NCBI RefSeq assembly: GCF_016086655.4
Contig: NC_052135.2
Span: 69,661,702-69,725,701, forward strand
Direction: 5' to 3'
DNA: 64,000 nt
Source of the DNA: Lepeophtheirus salmonis
Lineage: Eukaryota > Arthropoda > Copepoda > Siphonostomatoida > Caligidae
Numbering within the stretch: position 1 is the first letter of the stretch; each line of letters starts with the position of its first letter. The translations under genes and the position numbers were made by a program. Shown piece after piece: positions 1 through 14,331 of the stretch. Under the pieces are notes generated by a model that did not search any database, was not told the origin of the DNA, and saw only the letters and a list, made by a program, of their open reading frames with translations.

Positions 1-1326
1 TAGAAACGTGATCAAAGCTTAACAAGATGAAATTCAATTTTAACAAATCAACGTTCAGGACACTAATCCTATCGTTAATAAAAAAAGTAAGTTTTTAAAT
101 TTGGCTATTTGTAAAAACCCAAGAAGTGTTTCATACCACTGATTTCTCAAAGACCTTGCAAGGCGAAAGACTTGGATTTTGGGTCGTCCAAGAAAAGACG
201 AATTAAATGATAATGAAGTCTGTATTTGTGCTCATCATTTTGATCATTTGTGTTTGATAATTAATTAAATTTAAAAACTAACTTTCGGCATTATATTTAG
301 TAAAATATCGATTAAGAAATATGATAATGATATTATTTATTTAAATTTATGTAGTATCAATAACCAAGACTCGTCCCAATGACGTCATCGCAAATAAAAA
401 GAGATTTATATGATACATCTACTGTGCTTGCCCTGCCATTTTCTTATTGCCTAACCTTGTTCTAGTAACATTGGTATATTCCAGCCTTTACTCCAGAAAG
501 AAACAGAAAAAAAGGCCAGAAACTCTTATCAGAAATTCTTCCCAAATATATAATTATTCAATCATTGTAAACAGCTTAAAAAAACCGGAGTCAGAGTAGA
601 ATTGAGTATCGACATTTGAGATACCTATGTCTTTTGTAATATTTCAAGGTGAGGACATACGTTTATTTACTAACTTCCCAAGCTGCTCTCAACAAAATGT
701 TATAAAATCATGACAGCAAACCTGTTTCTCTTCCAATTGTAAGGGCTACCTAAAGCTTTAAACCGAGTAGCGAAACACGCCCATTAGCCTGAGGAGATAC
801 AATGGTGCTTACTGACGTAGACTGGGATATAAATGAGGGATGATTGATGAAACACGCCTAGCTCACACTCTTAAATTGCTGTGGGAAAAAAAAAATTATT
901 TTATTCTTTAATTTGTCCTTTTTAGAATATCCCACCAAAGAGAAGAGGAGTTTTCAATTACACATTTATGAGTGATTACTTATTATTACAATAATTAATA
1001 AGGAATGTATAATTGAAAACCAATGTTCAATTATTGTTCCGGGAAAAACTTGGGCTCAAGACTTGACATGGACCCCATAGTTTAATTTTAAAATATATAT
1101 TTTTACTTTAATGTTATATAAAAAAAATATCGTACAATAAACTAATGGGTGCATTAACAAAACTATATATCATAAAATCCTTCTTAGCTAAGCTATGTCC
1201 GTCTTCCGGACCTCAAATGTGCATTTTCTAAAAAAATAAGCATATAGATAACATATCTACTTATTATATCTGCAAATATTAAATAATAACTATTATATTA
1301 TAACAATTAAGAAAACCTCTAGCCGA

Positions 1327-1359
<33 letters not shown>

Positions 1360-2740
1360 TGCACCAAGGCATTTTTCAGCTCACGTGGATCCTCGTTTAG
1401 CTATTTGGTTTGAAGCTTCAGGATTACTTTCTCATTTTTTGGTATCTTATTTCTTTACATAACGTCAGTTGTATTTTATTCAATTCTCTCTAGTAATAAA
1501 GGGTTAAGAATGAAATGAACACCACAAATGAACTATTGGAAACATTCATATTTTATTCGAAAAAATATATATGTAACAATTATTCAGATACAAAACTTTG
1601 TATCCAACAAAAAAAAAAGAGTAATAAATTATTTATAGAACTAGAATAAAATAGTATACAATGGATTGATAGACTATGAAAAATAAAATATTAAAATTTG
1701 AATGACAATACACAGTAATGATATAAATAAATATAGATTTTTATCACGAATGTTTTTTGTTTTTTTTTCACTTTTTTAATAGTAGCAATAAAAATAATAA
1801 TTAATTATCATTTAAAAAACTTTCACTTCCAAAAATATAGTATGTATATCATAAAAAAACCTTCTATTATTCAAAAAAAAAAAAAAAAAAATAGTGAATA
1901 AAAAGCTCTCATGCAACAGGTACAAAGAAACATCCTTTTTAATTTTTTTTCGCTAAATAGATCTGACATTCAATAATGCTAATTATAAAAGTTAAAATGA
2001 TGACTTATATAAACACATTGATAATAATGTATAATTGTACATATAGAGAATGTGTGAGGAACACTCATCAAATGAAGTTAGAAATAGACAATTCACCCCT
2101 TTATGGATATAATTTAAAAGAAAAAAACCCGATTTGAGCATAGATTAAATAAAATTACGCTCAATTTGGCTTTAAATGAGAGGATAAATATCGGGTTATA
2201 TTAATTTATAACTCATGTTATGTTTGTTCCTCTGTTTCATACATGTATATGAAATGACTAGTAATGTTCATAAAACATGTTTTTGGACTTTGTTTTACTC
2301 TTTGTATAGGTATGTTTTTTTTCTTTCCTTTTTTGGATATAAAGGACAGAAACAAATTGTTTTATGGGATAAACAATGCTATAGAAAATAAGTGTTATAA
2401 AATATATCTTGAATGGTACTTTTATGAAACATATGTAATCTGTACTAATATGATTTAGAGCATGTAACTAATTCTTAGAAAATGAGGAAGAAACATTATT
2501 TTAAGTATATGTGTATGTAGAAACCTAGAGGAATGTTCTGATTGCTAAAAAAAGAAATAGAATAAATGTAGTTACATATTAATATGTAATATGATTGGCT
2601 AACAAAACAGCATCAACTACTAGTCGAGATCATAATATTGAGAGGTCCGGCTACTTATTACTCTTTATAAAATAGTAATAGTAATTAGTAGTACAAGGTT
2701 TGGCACGATTTATAATATAATAATCCATGATATTTATGAT
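1..2740. other. AT-rich 3' flank of VKR, no gene seen
   Basis: This stretch holds the VKR 3' UTR at its upper end and otherwise AT-rich DNA with short repeats. A 30-A run occupies 1328-1357. Bases about 20-75 resemble a dispersed repeat also seen near 22.95, 33.2, 52.4 and 55.0 kb. An open frame at 2264-2458 (+) is compositionally like noncoding DNA. I could not choose a polyadenylation site with confidence. Confidence 0.5.
1328..1357. repeat. Poly-A run, 30 A
   Basis: Uninterrupted run of 30 A residues. Similar runs occur at 14292-14327 (36), 42460-42480 (21), 61095-61118 (24) and 38265-38284 (20). Such runs may be retroposon tails or simple mononucleotide tracts; no target duplication was recognised here. 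Confidence 0.85.
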
Positions 2741-3275
2741 TCAAATAGGAGATGCCATGTCGGGTATGAGACCTCCACCATTGGCTGTATGATCCAAAAC
2801 AATGTAACCTGGAGGAACGTAAGAAGAGGACGTGCCAACGCCGCCGCCGCTTACATTGTGTGAATTTTTTGAATTAATATTGTTGTTGTTATGTAGTCCA
2901 ATGTTGTTACTGTAAGAGATAAGAGGCTCCTTTAAGTCCTTCAAATCCAGTCTAAAATTATTGGGTGATGTAATGGATGGAGGATAAATGCTCATTGGAG
3001 AATAAGGTGCTGTGTTGGAGTCCTCATTTATCCTATTTCTTTTCCCGGCTGCATAGAGAAGAACGGGACGATTGGTCTGAGACACTGAGCCAGAGGGCTT
3101 CCGTACGGATGGTATGAGTTCTAAAGAGTCTGTTCTCTCAACTACGACGGAAGCTAATGGTACATCAATACAAGGGGATATAAGACGTGCATTGTTGGTG
3201 AGGAGTTCGGCTATTTCTGCTGCAGTAGGCCGTTTTGTACTCGCTATACTCCAACAGCTCTTTAGTAAAGTTTCT
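2741..3275 (-). CDS. VKR: VKR exon 13: end of kinase and cytoplasmic tail
   Basis: The exon completes the C-lobe (LLKSCWSIASTKRPTAAEIA, the usual CW...RP.f.ei box) and then encodes a tail of about 150 residues ending with the stop at 2741-2743. The tail is low in complexity, with an Asn run, a GGGVG stretch and SYVPPGYIVLD near the end. It contains YSPM (residues 1305-1308), a YxxM motif of the kind bound by PI3-kinase p85 SH2 domains, plus other tyrosines that could be docking sites. Acceptor CATTTGTAG, 535 nt including the stop. Confidence 0.92.
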
Positions 3276-6200
3276 CTACAAATGAAATAACATACTATTA
3301 TAAGGATTAGATAACATTTACTAAAGCTTACAATTGAGCTTTTATTCCAGAAGGAATGGAAAGAGTATTTCCGGCTTTTACATGCTCTAAAACTTGATTA
3401 TTACTCAGGCCTTGAAAGGGAAAGCTTCCAAACGTGATCATTTCATATAAAAGAACTCCGTAGGACCAAACATCTGACATGGGTGTAAAAAGTCCATCAG
3501 CAAGACTTTCAGGTGACATCCAACGGACTGGCAACATGCCTATTATTTAACAAAAAATTGAATTAAGCATTGTGTAAATATAAATATTATTATCAAACAA
3601 TGTATATGGGTCTCGTGCTTTACCTTTCCGATTAAATCTATAATAATCGTTTTCATACATTGGCCTCGTCATACCAAAATCAGCCAACTTGACAATTCTT
3701 GAGGAATTGACTAAACAGTTACGACATGCTATGTCCCTATGAACATATTTAAGATCAGCCAAATATGCCAAACCCTTTGCTACATCTAATGCCATGGATG
3801 TGAGCCGACGATTTGAAACTTCATCCAATTCCTCTCTGTTTATTTCATTCACAAGGTGTCGTCTGGCAAGCAGATATGTTTTGAGATCTCCATACAACAT
3901 GAACTCCATGACTGTGTAGACAGGCTCATTTCGAGTACAAACACCCAATAATTTCACCACATTTTTGTGATCAAATCTTTTCATCATTTCCGCTTCACTC
4001 AAAAAATCAATTTTTTGTTCTACTGAAGAACCCGTTTTCAAAGTTTTGACTGCAACAGCGACCTGGAAAAATCAATAACTCTATTATTAACTGAGCTTAA
4101 TTCTTGAAAGGAATTCATTTTAACACAAATATTTTTATGTATTCAGCATTTATATCATCAAGTAGAGGGATAAAGAGCGTTTTGACGTTTGGTCCTCAGT
4201 CTAGTTGGTAGGAAAACAGTACGATTTTATAAAATTAAAACCCTTGCTCCTACATGTACCTATTAGACAAGGGGTGATGTATCCAGGAAAATATCCAATA
4301 TCTGCATCGTATTACTATCGGAGAAAGTTCTTGGAAATTCTAAAAAAATAATAATGTGGAAAAACAATGTAGTTCCATTTTTGAGATTGGTTAATATAGA
4401 GAGTGCTTATACTTAGATGAATAAACGAATGATCTGTTTTGACAATGTATGGGACTTTTGTAGAGGGAGAGGATAAGGCGGGAGCAAGACTTATGGTATC
4501 ACTGAATTAAGACTCTTATTAACATGAGCATCATTTTTGAAATTAGGGTTGGATTTCGGTCTGGAAATCCTAGATTGGACCGATGATTTTCGGTTTCTTT
4601 TTATTTAACATGCCCAAAATACAGAGCATTTTCATCGATACTTATAGACCCTCACAATTAAAAATATATTTGCATGCACATAAATAAAAAAACAAAAAAA
4701 CATACAGTCAAAATTGTTGCAGCCAGCTTATAATTTCTCAAGGTAATTCTTCATTTTGTTGAATTCCCTTTGAAGTTTATATAAAAACAGGGAAGAACTG
4801 ACTTATGCGGAATTTTTTTGCATGAAGTTGCATTTATGCAAAGTATTTTATGAATAAAACTTTTTGTATCTGAGAGAAAATAATGACTATAAGTGTATTT
4901 TTCTTATATGCAAATTTGATTGTAATTTGTTTTGCTAATTTGAACAAATAACTGTATGATTACGAGAATCTTGTATACTTGAAGATTAACCCACTATGCA
5001 GCAACATTTTCCCCCATAGCTAGAACCCACATTTATTATTTTTATATGAGCCATAAAATACGAAAAATACCATTAAAGTTTTCAATCCAAGTAGGGTGGG
5101 CCATTGAAACCTAGATACTTAAAAAAATGACATTTTTAATGTATAATTTTGATTCAGAACCACATTTCAAAGGGAAACATCTATACAGATGAAAATTAAA
5201 GGAAATATCAATTGATAAAAAGTATTATATTGTGCATTTTTGTGAACAAAGGTCAGGTGAAATGAAGGGTTTTATTTATGTAGAAACTAATATTTTTTTC
5301 ATTTGCTTTATATTAATGCTTAAATATATATATACTTAGATATTTTCTTTACAAGAATTAAAGAATAATGATTGCAGTTTTCTAAAATAAAAAACACTTT
5401 TTAGATTATTAAATAGAAAAAAAAAATCTCAAATGCGTTAAGATCCTATTTTATACAACTCTTATTATGTACAATACACCAATTACATAACTTGATTGAT
5501 AGATTGCTTCAAAGGAAAGAAAAATAATGAATCAAGGAGTCATTAATTGTCCTGAAATAATTTATACTAACACGTTCTTTACATAATTTATGGCAATTTC
5601 ATTTAATGGGTTGTGTTGATGGAACTAAACATAATGTCAATCATTTATACGACCAAAAAACTTGATTGGGAACATAGTGTAAAAAAGGCATTTGACTTAT
5701 ATCAGGGGTGTCTTCAGGGTGTAGCCTGGATAAGTTGTAGGCCCCACTAAATAATTTAATTTTTTTTTCGTCATTCGGGAAAGTTAAGCAGCAGAAACAA
5801 AAATTTAATAATTGTAATTTTCTTCTTAAAAGTTTAATTATTTAAAAAAAAAAAAAAATATTCTCTAAAAAAAAAAAGTTTTTGAAATTTTTTGTGAATA
5901 GTCATGGATTTTGAAATTTTTTTCCAAAAAATTTAATTTTTGGTTAGTGTCAATTGATTTTTCAAGTTTTTTTTCCAAAACATGTAATATTTGAAATTTT
6001 TTCCAAAAAATACACTTTAATTCATTTTTGTTATAAATTTTTGAAATTTTTTTCCGAAAAAAATTAATTTTTCATGAGTGTCTAATGGATTTTTATTTTC
6101 CATATCCAAAAAATTTAATATTTGAATTTTTTTTCCAAATCATTTAATATTTGAAATTTTTTCCAAAAAGTATTCTTTAATTTTTTGTCAGTGTCAATGG

Positions 6201-9200
6201 GTTTTAGATTTTTTTCCCTAAACATTTAATATTTGAATTTTTTTTCCAAAAAAATGTATTTTATTAATTTTTCCAAAAAAATTAAATTTTATAAATAACT
6301 ATAGATTTTTGAAAATTTTTCCCAAAAAATTTAATTTTTAAGGAGTGTCTTCAGATTTTTGATTTTTTTCCAAAACATTTAATATTTGAAATTTTTTTCC
6401 AAAAAAATTAATTTTTTTGTGAATAGCTATGGATTTTTGAAATTTGTTTTCAAAAAATTTTAGATTTTTTTTCAAATAACTACCTCCCTCCAAAAAAAAA
6501 CCTGAGGATACCCTTGTATATCCATTAATAAAGACGAATAAAATATTCGTTTTCACATGTTGACGTAAGCATTGTTGATGTAGGCCATTTTGGAGGCCTA
6601 AACAACAAAGTCTTATAAAAATAAAACCCCTTTTTCATTACTGTAAAGGAAAATTGGAAACTATTAGCGAATATTGTATGTCAAAAGAGGATCAACAAAT
6701 AAACAGACTTGAACCTTATAGTCTAATTAAAATATATATGTCTAAGGTCTAGACGCTGACATGTATTAAAAATATCTCATTACATCCATATTAATTCTTA
6801 TTTACATAGTGTAGACAATAAATTAACTATTACATTTTCATGAATCATCCCTCTATACTTAACTCGTTCCCAATCTATATTATAGAAAACTAATCATTTA
6901 ATATGATGAATTCAAATATCACTGTTATTCGTTGCCATCAAAGTGTTTTCGATACGGATTTTTAGCCTCTTTTATACTTAAAGTCATTTGATCAAGTTAA
7001 ATAAATACTTTTTGAAATATATTCATTATAATTAATTAAACTATTCCCCCTTAGAATGGTATATTCTTCATTAATGGTGCATTTTGTGACGTTAGTAAAA
7101 ACTATTTATATAGATGGGATATTTGTTGAGGTTAGTGAGCATAATAGCCACTATTATCTGGCTCCCTTGTCTTGTTATACAACAGTCGATTCCTCATTTA
7201 ATTGAAACTTCTATTTTAACCTATTACAGATGACAGGTTATTAATTTACCACTAAATATGCATTTTTTAATCTATATGCCATATTTATTAATCCTTAATA
7301 TTTTAATTAATATTATATAAATCAAGAAATGTATAAATTATTTATTCAGGCCCGCGTTACTAGCTCGAATCGAGAATGTTGTTCAATTCAAAATGAGTGT
7401 TTCCAAGGAAAGTCAAATATCTCGTTAAGTTCAATTCAAAAATATGGCTTCTAATAAAAGTCAAATATTCTAAATATATATTAAAATTTAAATGAAATGT
7501 TATTGTGATTCTTGATGTTGCTACGAATACATTTTTAATACATTGCATTCATTTTTTTTAATATTTTAATTTAATTTTAAAATTAGATGGTTAGATATTT
7601 AACCTCTCACCATTAGGTAAAGTATAATGATTTATAAGAATATATTGTTTTCATAGGAAATATCTAAATGCTTCAAAATTTTAGAAACAAGGTAAGGGGG
7701 TAGAATAGAGTTGAAAAAAAGTATTAATTAACTGGCTTTCATCGGAGTCCCAGGTACTTTTTGAGATTTTTAAAAATATTTATCCTTTTTAAGTCATAAA
7801 TTGATAAAATATATTCATAATTTTTTTCCAATTTGTAATAATTATAGGCTATAATGGGTTCAATTAGCTTCAATTTTTGATGGAATTTTATTTAATTATG
7901 ATTTTTGTATTTCTTTATGCTCACAAATTGCCTAAAATTTACCAAATAAGTTTGAATTAAATAAAAAATCGTACAATAATTCGATACGATATAATATATG
8001 TATAAAAACAAATTAGATCCATATCTGTGATTAATGTCTCAAATAATTCTCTAAAAAGAGGGGTGTATCTATAAAGAAACCATCTGTCTCTTTACATATT
8101 TATCTTCAGCAAAATAACGCTTTTGATACTCCATTTACTACTTACTGAATAGTCAGTCAATATTATGATGCATGAAAAGATCTAAAGTAGAAAAAGGCAT
8201 CTTACTAGTATATGGTTCATATCTTTTGTTAAGAACAAAATTTCCATTTTTCACAGTGGAAAGGAAGGTGATCTACAAGTTGTTGACTACGTCTGAGAAG
8301 GAGTAAAAAATGTTATAATATGTTATCTAACATATTTTGAGTTTCTTCTTCGATGTAACGTATTTTATCAGGAAGAGGAACAAACTTTTTTACATATACA
8401 GAGTGCAGAAAGGTTATTAAAATTTCCTTTCATTCAAAAATGTCCTTTTTTTATATATTGGAGACTCAAAGAGGATATCTGTACTACATAAAATTGACAC
8501 GTTTCTTAATGAAATGCCTTTAAAAATAAACAAGTCTTCACATCTGTGTAGAATACTACTTGATGCCAACGAGAAACACTGTTCTTTGAATTAAATCAAA
8601 GATATATGACTACAAATAGATACATATTTTTTTTGATTGATTAAAAATGAGAAAGGTGACTAATTATTTCCATTGTAATAATTAATTTATTGTCTATAAT
8701 ATGGAAATACATAGTATACAAACCTATTGTAATCCTGATGGAATAACATATTTTTAATACATTTAGGGTCTGATTTATAATAAAACTAGGGAATAGGTGG
8801 ATAAAATTTTGACAGACGGTTAGGTTGTTATAAAACTTGGTTGCTTCGAACTTTAAAATGGCCTACATCAACAATGCTGAGCTCACGTAAAAACTTTCTA
8901 TAGAAACATGCACCCCATATTAATGTCTCCATGGAATATAAGAACATAATTAAATAAAAGCTAATTTTTCTAAAAATATATAATACTACTCGAACAGAAT
9001 CGTAGTCTCACTGGACATCCCATTCACATATCCGCAAGAGAGATCCTTTAGTACACACATTTCAGAAGAAAAAACTGCCGCTACAGTTTATATAATACGT
9101 ATTTTTCAGGATTTTAAGTGTCCACATAAAAAAAAAATCATCTTTAAAGGAACTAACAAAAAACAATAGGATTTAACATGTATAAAAATAACAATCAGTT

Positions 9201-12200
9201 CCCGATAATTATGTACAGTTAAATCATATTTGGTTCATATGTGTAATAGGAATTCATTCCTAAGCCAGTGTAGTAAAGGTAATTAAATATAAAATAAACG
9301 TTGAGGAGATAGATTTTTCCGATTGCCAGCGAAACTTTTTAAAATATCTTAAATAAAGAAGTGGAAAATATTTCGGATCTACTGCGTTTGTTTACTAAAC
9401 ATAACAAAACCAATCACGTATAGGCGTTGCATAATGGAATTAGCCAATCAATTAGCAATGAATAAATTAATTTTCCAATTACCCTCATAAGGTAATAATT
9501 AGGGTTCATTTATGAAATCGATTTTGATAACTATAACCCTCCTCCAAAAATTTCAATATCCAACACTAGCATATAGGCATGCTGCACTTGATATCTACTT
9601 GCTAACTTATTAAAACGCCGAGCAAAAACTAATGTTTAAATGCTAACAATTGAATGTCAAACATATTATAATATAAAAATACAAATATTGAACCAACTTA
9701 TGGCTAAATAACTAGGGTTTAACCCTCTGCAATTCATAAGCTATTATTAAGATTATTTTTTTTGGAAATTTTGACTATTTTTTTGTTTATAAAAAAAAAT
9801 GACAAGTAATTTTTTATTTTTGCCAAATAACCTTTTTATTTTTGCCAAATTTGAGAAATAATCTTTTTTGTTGTTGTTGTGTTGATTTTAGTTGATTGAA
9901 TTGAGCTAATTTAATTACCTATCCTATTTTTTTACCTTTTTTTCATATACACTTTCAGTGACTTTATTTTTTTTCACTTAGGGACAACAGCCCCACGAAA
10001 TTCAAAAAATTTGATGAGGTTTAATAATAAAAATCCCTTCAAATTCTTTTGCCGCTTAATACACAATTATAAGAAATTAAAAAGCTATTCTAAATCTTCT
10101 GAATAATTATTGTTTTATCCTTCTATTTAAATATTATGTAACTACTGTTCATATTTTTAATGAATTTTTAAGCTATTTTGTGACTTTGTTTTGTTTATTT
10201 ATTTATTGTCCAATTTTATAGAAGGAACGTTTTGTTGAAAATGGATTGATTACTATCATCATATACTATAGCAATTTTTCAAGATGTTTGACGTTGGCTT
10301 AGTGAATTATTTTTAAACTAGAATGTTTATATATATATATACATATTTTATAGGTAACTTCTCTGAATAAATACACTCAAAAACAAAACAAACAAAAAAT
10401 CATTAAAATATGAAGTACACTTTGTCTTTTTCAAATTTAAAAATTGACTCATCATGATAGTGGAGTCGGAAAATCATAACTCCAGTCGATCCAACCGAGT
10501 CGATAGCTATTTCTATCGTTTCCTAGCAAATGATTTGTTAACAAGTGACTTCATTCACTAATAAGTAATGATGTACATATTAGGAAGAATCATGGAGGCT
10601 ACAATTAACATTTGGTAAATAACGCATTCGATCGAAAGTATTTTATTTACAATTCTGCTACTTTATTTCCAGGATTTGGCAAAGAGTCGCTATGGATCGA
10701 AAAATCCTACTCATTATACATTCATTATTGAGAACCGTGAGAAGGTGAAAAAAATAGGAAGACATTTAGATGCAACATTAAAAAAAAATGGAAATAAATA
10801 AATTATTCGGGAGACGCGGCAATACACTTGACTTTGAAGGGGCTTCAAAATTGACTATGAGGTAGAAAGTTAAATATGTATTTTCAGCCGCAACTCCCTT
10901 AATTAAAAAAGAGAGATAGAGAGGTTTCCTTACTCTTAAAATCCCATCTTTATGAAGGTAGTTGGAATCCAAAAGCGACAAATCAGATCTCATTGCAATA
11001 TCTTTAAAAGACGGCACTGACCAGAGCCGCTCCAATTTAGACTGAATTTTGATGGAAAAAAAGAAAAAGAAAAAAAAAAAAATTGAATCAAAAATATATT
11101 TAAGTCAAATGTTGTTTGTATGGTATACATGTTTGGCCCCTCAACATCAAAACAAACTACGATGATTTTTCGTAAAGTGGAATCTGAATTACATATGTAC
11201 ATATTATTCAACAAATAAATTATTTTAATCCTTTGGAGGGTTTGCAAATGGAGTTTAATGGTGGCAAAAATTACGGGTTGAAGCAAAATAATATAACATT
11301 ATTCTATTTGAAAGGCTCCTTTGGAGGAAAATGTTGTCTCAATTGGCCCCAGATCAAGAGTGGTCAAACTATGGCTTATGACTTGTCATATACTTTTTTG
11401 TGGCACGTCAAAAAGCATTTATGAAGGATTTTATTCATATACAATTTATGTCTGCTATTATTTTAAGAAATTTAGCGATTGTACCAGTCTTTAGTTTTTC
11501 TACGTCAAATGTTGCAACTGTTTGCTAGTCTACCCTAATGAAAGAAAGGACATGCCGGTGAAACAAATAATGAACACATACCTCAAATAAATTACCTATT
11601 CACACACCCTCAATCAGAAATGACTAGGGACGGAACATATTTGTAGAAAACGAAGACTCTAATATTTATTTGTGATGGGACGATTAATCGGATAATTGGC
11701 TGTTTTTTCTGGAATTGGGGTAGGGAAAATAATGTTTAATTTGCGATTCCGATTTTTAATTTATTATTGCTATTTAAATATTTATTACTTTTCTGAGTTA
11801 TGAAGAACAATTCCCAAAATAAAATATTTTTTGCTCTTTACCATACAAAAATTTAATATTTGAAATTTTTTGTTAATAATTATGCATTTTTGAAATTTCA
11901 TAAAAAAATTTAATATATAAATTTTTGTTTTATTTTCTTTTGAAGAAATATGGGTTTTTAACTTTTTTTCTTAAAAAATGCAATATTATGTAAATCATTG
12001 TGGATTTTGATAATTTTTTTCAAAAAATTTAAATATCAAATTATATATTTGAATTTTTTTTGCAAAAAATTTAATTTTTGAAATTTCTTTCAAAAAAATT
12101 TAACTTTTGAATTTTTTTTGAGCACAGTTGGGGATAAAAGAAAAAAAGAAATTGCAAAATATTTTATATTTGAAATTTATGTCCAAAATTTTTTAATTTT

Positions 12201-14290
12201 TGTAAAAAACTATGGACTTCGGAAATTTTTTTCTTAAAAATTTAATATTATCTGAATAAATGCAGATTTTGATAATTTTTTGTGAATAATTGTGGATTTT
12301 TGAAAAAAATTTAAATATCACATTATTAAAATATGAAAAATTTAATTTTTTTTCAAAAAAATTCCAAAAATTAAGCCCCTCCTCCCACCAAGAAAAAAAA
12401 AAATAATAGATATAATCTAATAATATTTAGACGAAAGAGTAATGAAAATATCTTTAACCTTTAAAAACACAGCCTTAAAAACCTATTTGACCCCCAAGCA
12501 ATATAACAACTTAAGACAAGGAGAACTTGAACTTATGCTGAGGTTTCCTTTCATAGTCAATCATATCCAGTTCTTGTGAGACTTTTCTTTTGAGAAAGCA
12601 ATCCATGAATATGTTTCCTTATTATTTGTGAAATCAATTGGATTTTTGCAGTTAAATGACTAAAAAAATATGATCTGCACTATAGTCAAACTGACCCCGG
12701 TGGGCTACAACATGACACACAAGTGACAATAAGTACTTAAGACAGATTTTTAGGGTTAATTATATATATATATCTAAAATGAGTTTAAAATTTTATCCTT
12801 TCATATGTACAAAGAATTCACTTATATATGAAATACCATATCTTTTTAATTAGATGTCAAAATACAACTTTTTTTCAGCGGCTCCAGTGTCCCGCAGCAC
12901 CCGCTTTGAGAAACACTACTCTAGACTCTAGTCAACATTCCTTGGAATTATTAAGGTACGCCAAAAAATTGAGTATCAAGCCCATAATTGTTAGGAATGG
13001 ATAATTTATGGCCATGAAATATTAGGGCGTTTATTAAATTATGAAAAATAAATTTGGAATAAAATTTTAGTTTTTGTTGAAGATTGCTTTTTTGGTTGAC
13101 GGATCACATATGAAAAATGACTTGCCTAATCTTTATTTGAAGGATTTACTCCTTTTATAAACATATGCAGATGATTTGATAGGTAAAGAAGGATCAAGTT
13201 CAAACTCCGGGAATGAAAAGGGAATTTATAGTAAGGAAACATTGAATTATAAAATTATATCTGCTTAAATCTTTTTCAATCTAAATCATCCATGAATTTA
13301 TTAATAAAATTAGTATCTTTATATTTCCTGAATGAGGAAAATAAATAAAATCAAAATAATTTAAAGAGATGAAAAGAGAGATAACAAAAATAATTTAGCT
13401 AGGAAATTATATTTTTTTAAATTTGATAAATCTGTTAGCCAATCATTTTATGGTTTTTCGAAAATATATCTCTGTAGAACATTATACAGCTTTCTTCTAG
13501 AAGCAATATTTATGTAAAAGATTTGGAAAAGTTCTTAATATGTTCTTTGATCTTATCAAAGCTACTATAGTGAATACAAGAGTATATACTTTGAAACTTA
13601 TTTGTAGTTATGTTTTCCTTAGCTTACAATATTGTAAGAACGTCTTTCTTTTCTATAAGCAGAGTTTTATATTCGTGCTCGAAAAGAGGCAAAATAGAAA
13701 CAATATTTTCAACCAGCACTGGGATGCCATGTCTACGGACTACATCTGCAATGGGTACAAGGCCTTTTGTAGCCGTCTGGAAGCCATCGTTGCTGCCAAG
13801 GGGAACTAAATCAATGATTAGGGTAGTCAAGACATCATATTAGTTATTTTTATTTTATTGACATACCCTATTACAACTGGTTCCCGAAATATAACTTGAT
13901 AAAGTTCTAGATTGAAAGTGTAAAGATTTTTTCGCCGCGGCCGGTATTTGATAGGTTTCTCTTCCTATAAACCTCATTCATGATATTTCTATATAATATC
14001 TTGGATGTCTTACGACTGAGCTATTCAATTACAAATACAGAAGAACCATTTTTACAAATCAAGGACTTAAATCAGGAACAAATAAATATTACATTATTGC
14101 AAGTAATATCGCTTTTTACTTTTTGTTTTAATTAGCACAAAAACTAGGTAGACGACTTATGAAGAGCGTCAGAAGAAGGCAGGAGGTAATTGTTTAAAAA
14201 TAGAGAAGTGGAAATTTTAGATGTAAAAACCACGCCGGAGAAACAACACATCTGCGTACAGAGCTCACTATAACGTTCCCGGTCAATCTT

Positions 14291-14331
<41 letters not shown>

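Noticed and set aside
2264..2458. Open frame of 64 codons downstream of VKR
   Set aside because: Phe/Ile/Lys/Asn-rich chance frame on the strand opposite to the gene, no motif, no splice context.
5750..6480. CRISPR-like or satellite array
   Set aside because: Units are irregular AT-rich words without constant repeats or unique spacers, and the organism is a eukaryote.
6338..6556. Minus-strand open frame in the AT-rich array
   Set aside because: Lys/Phe/Asn repeats translated from a low-complexity tandem array.
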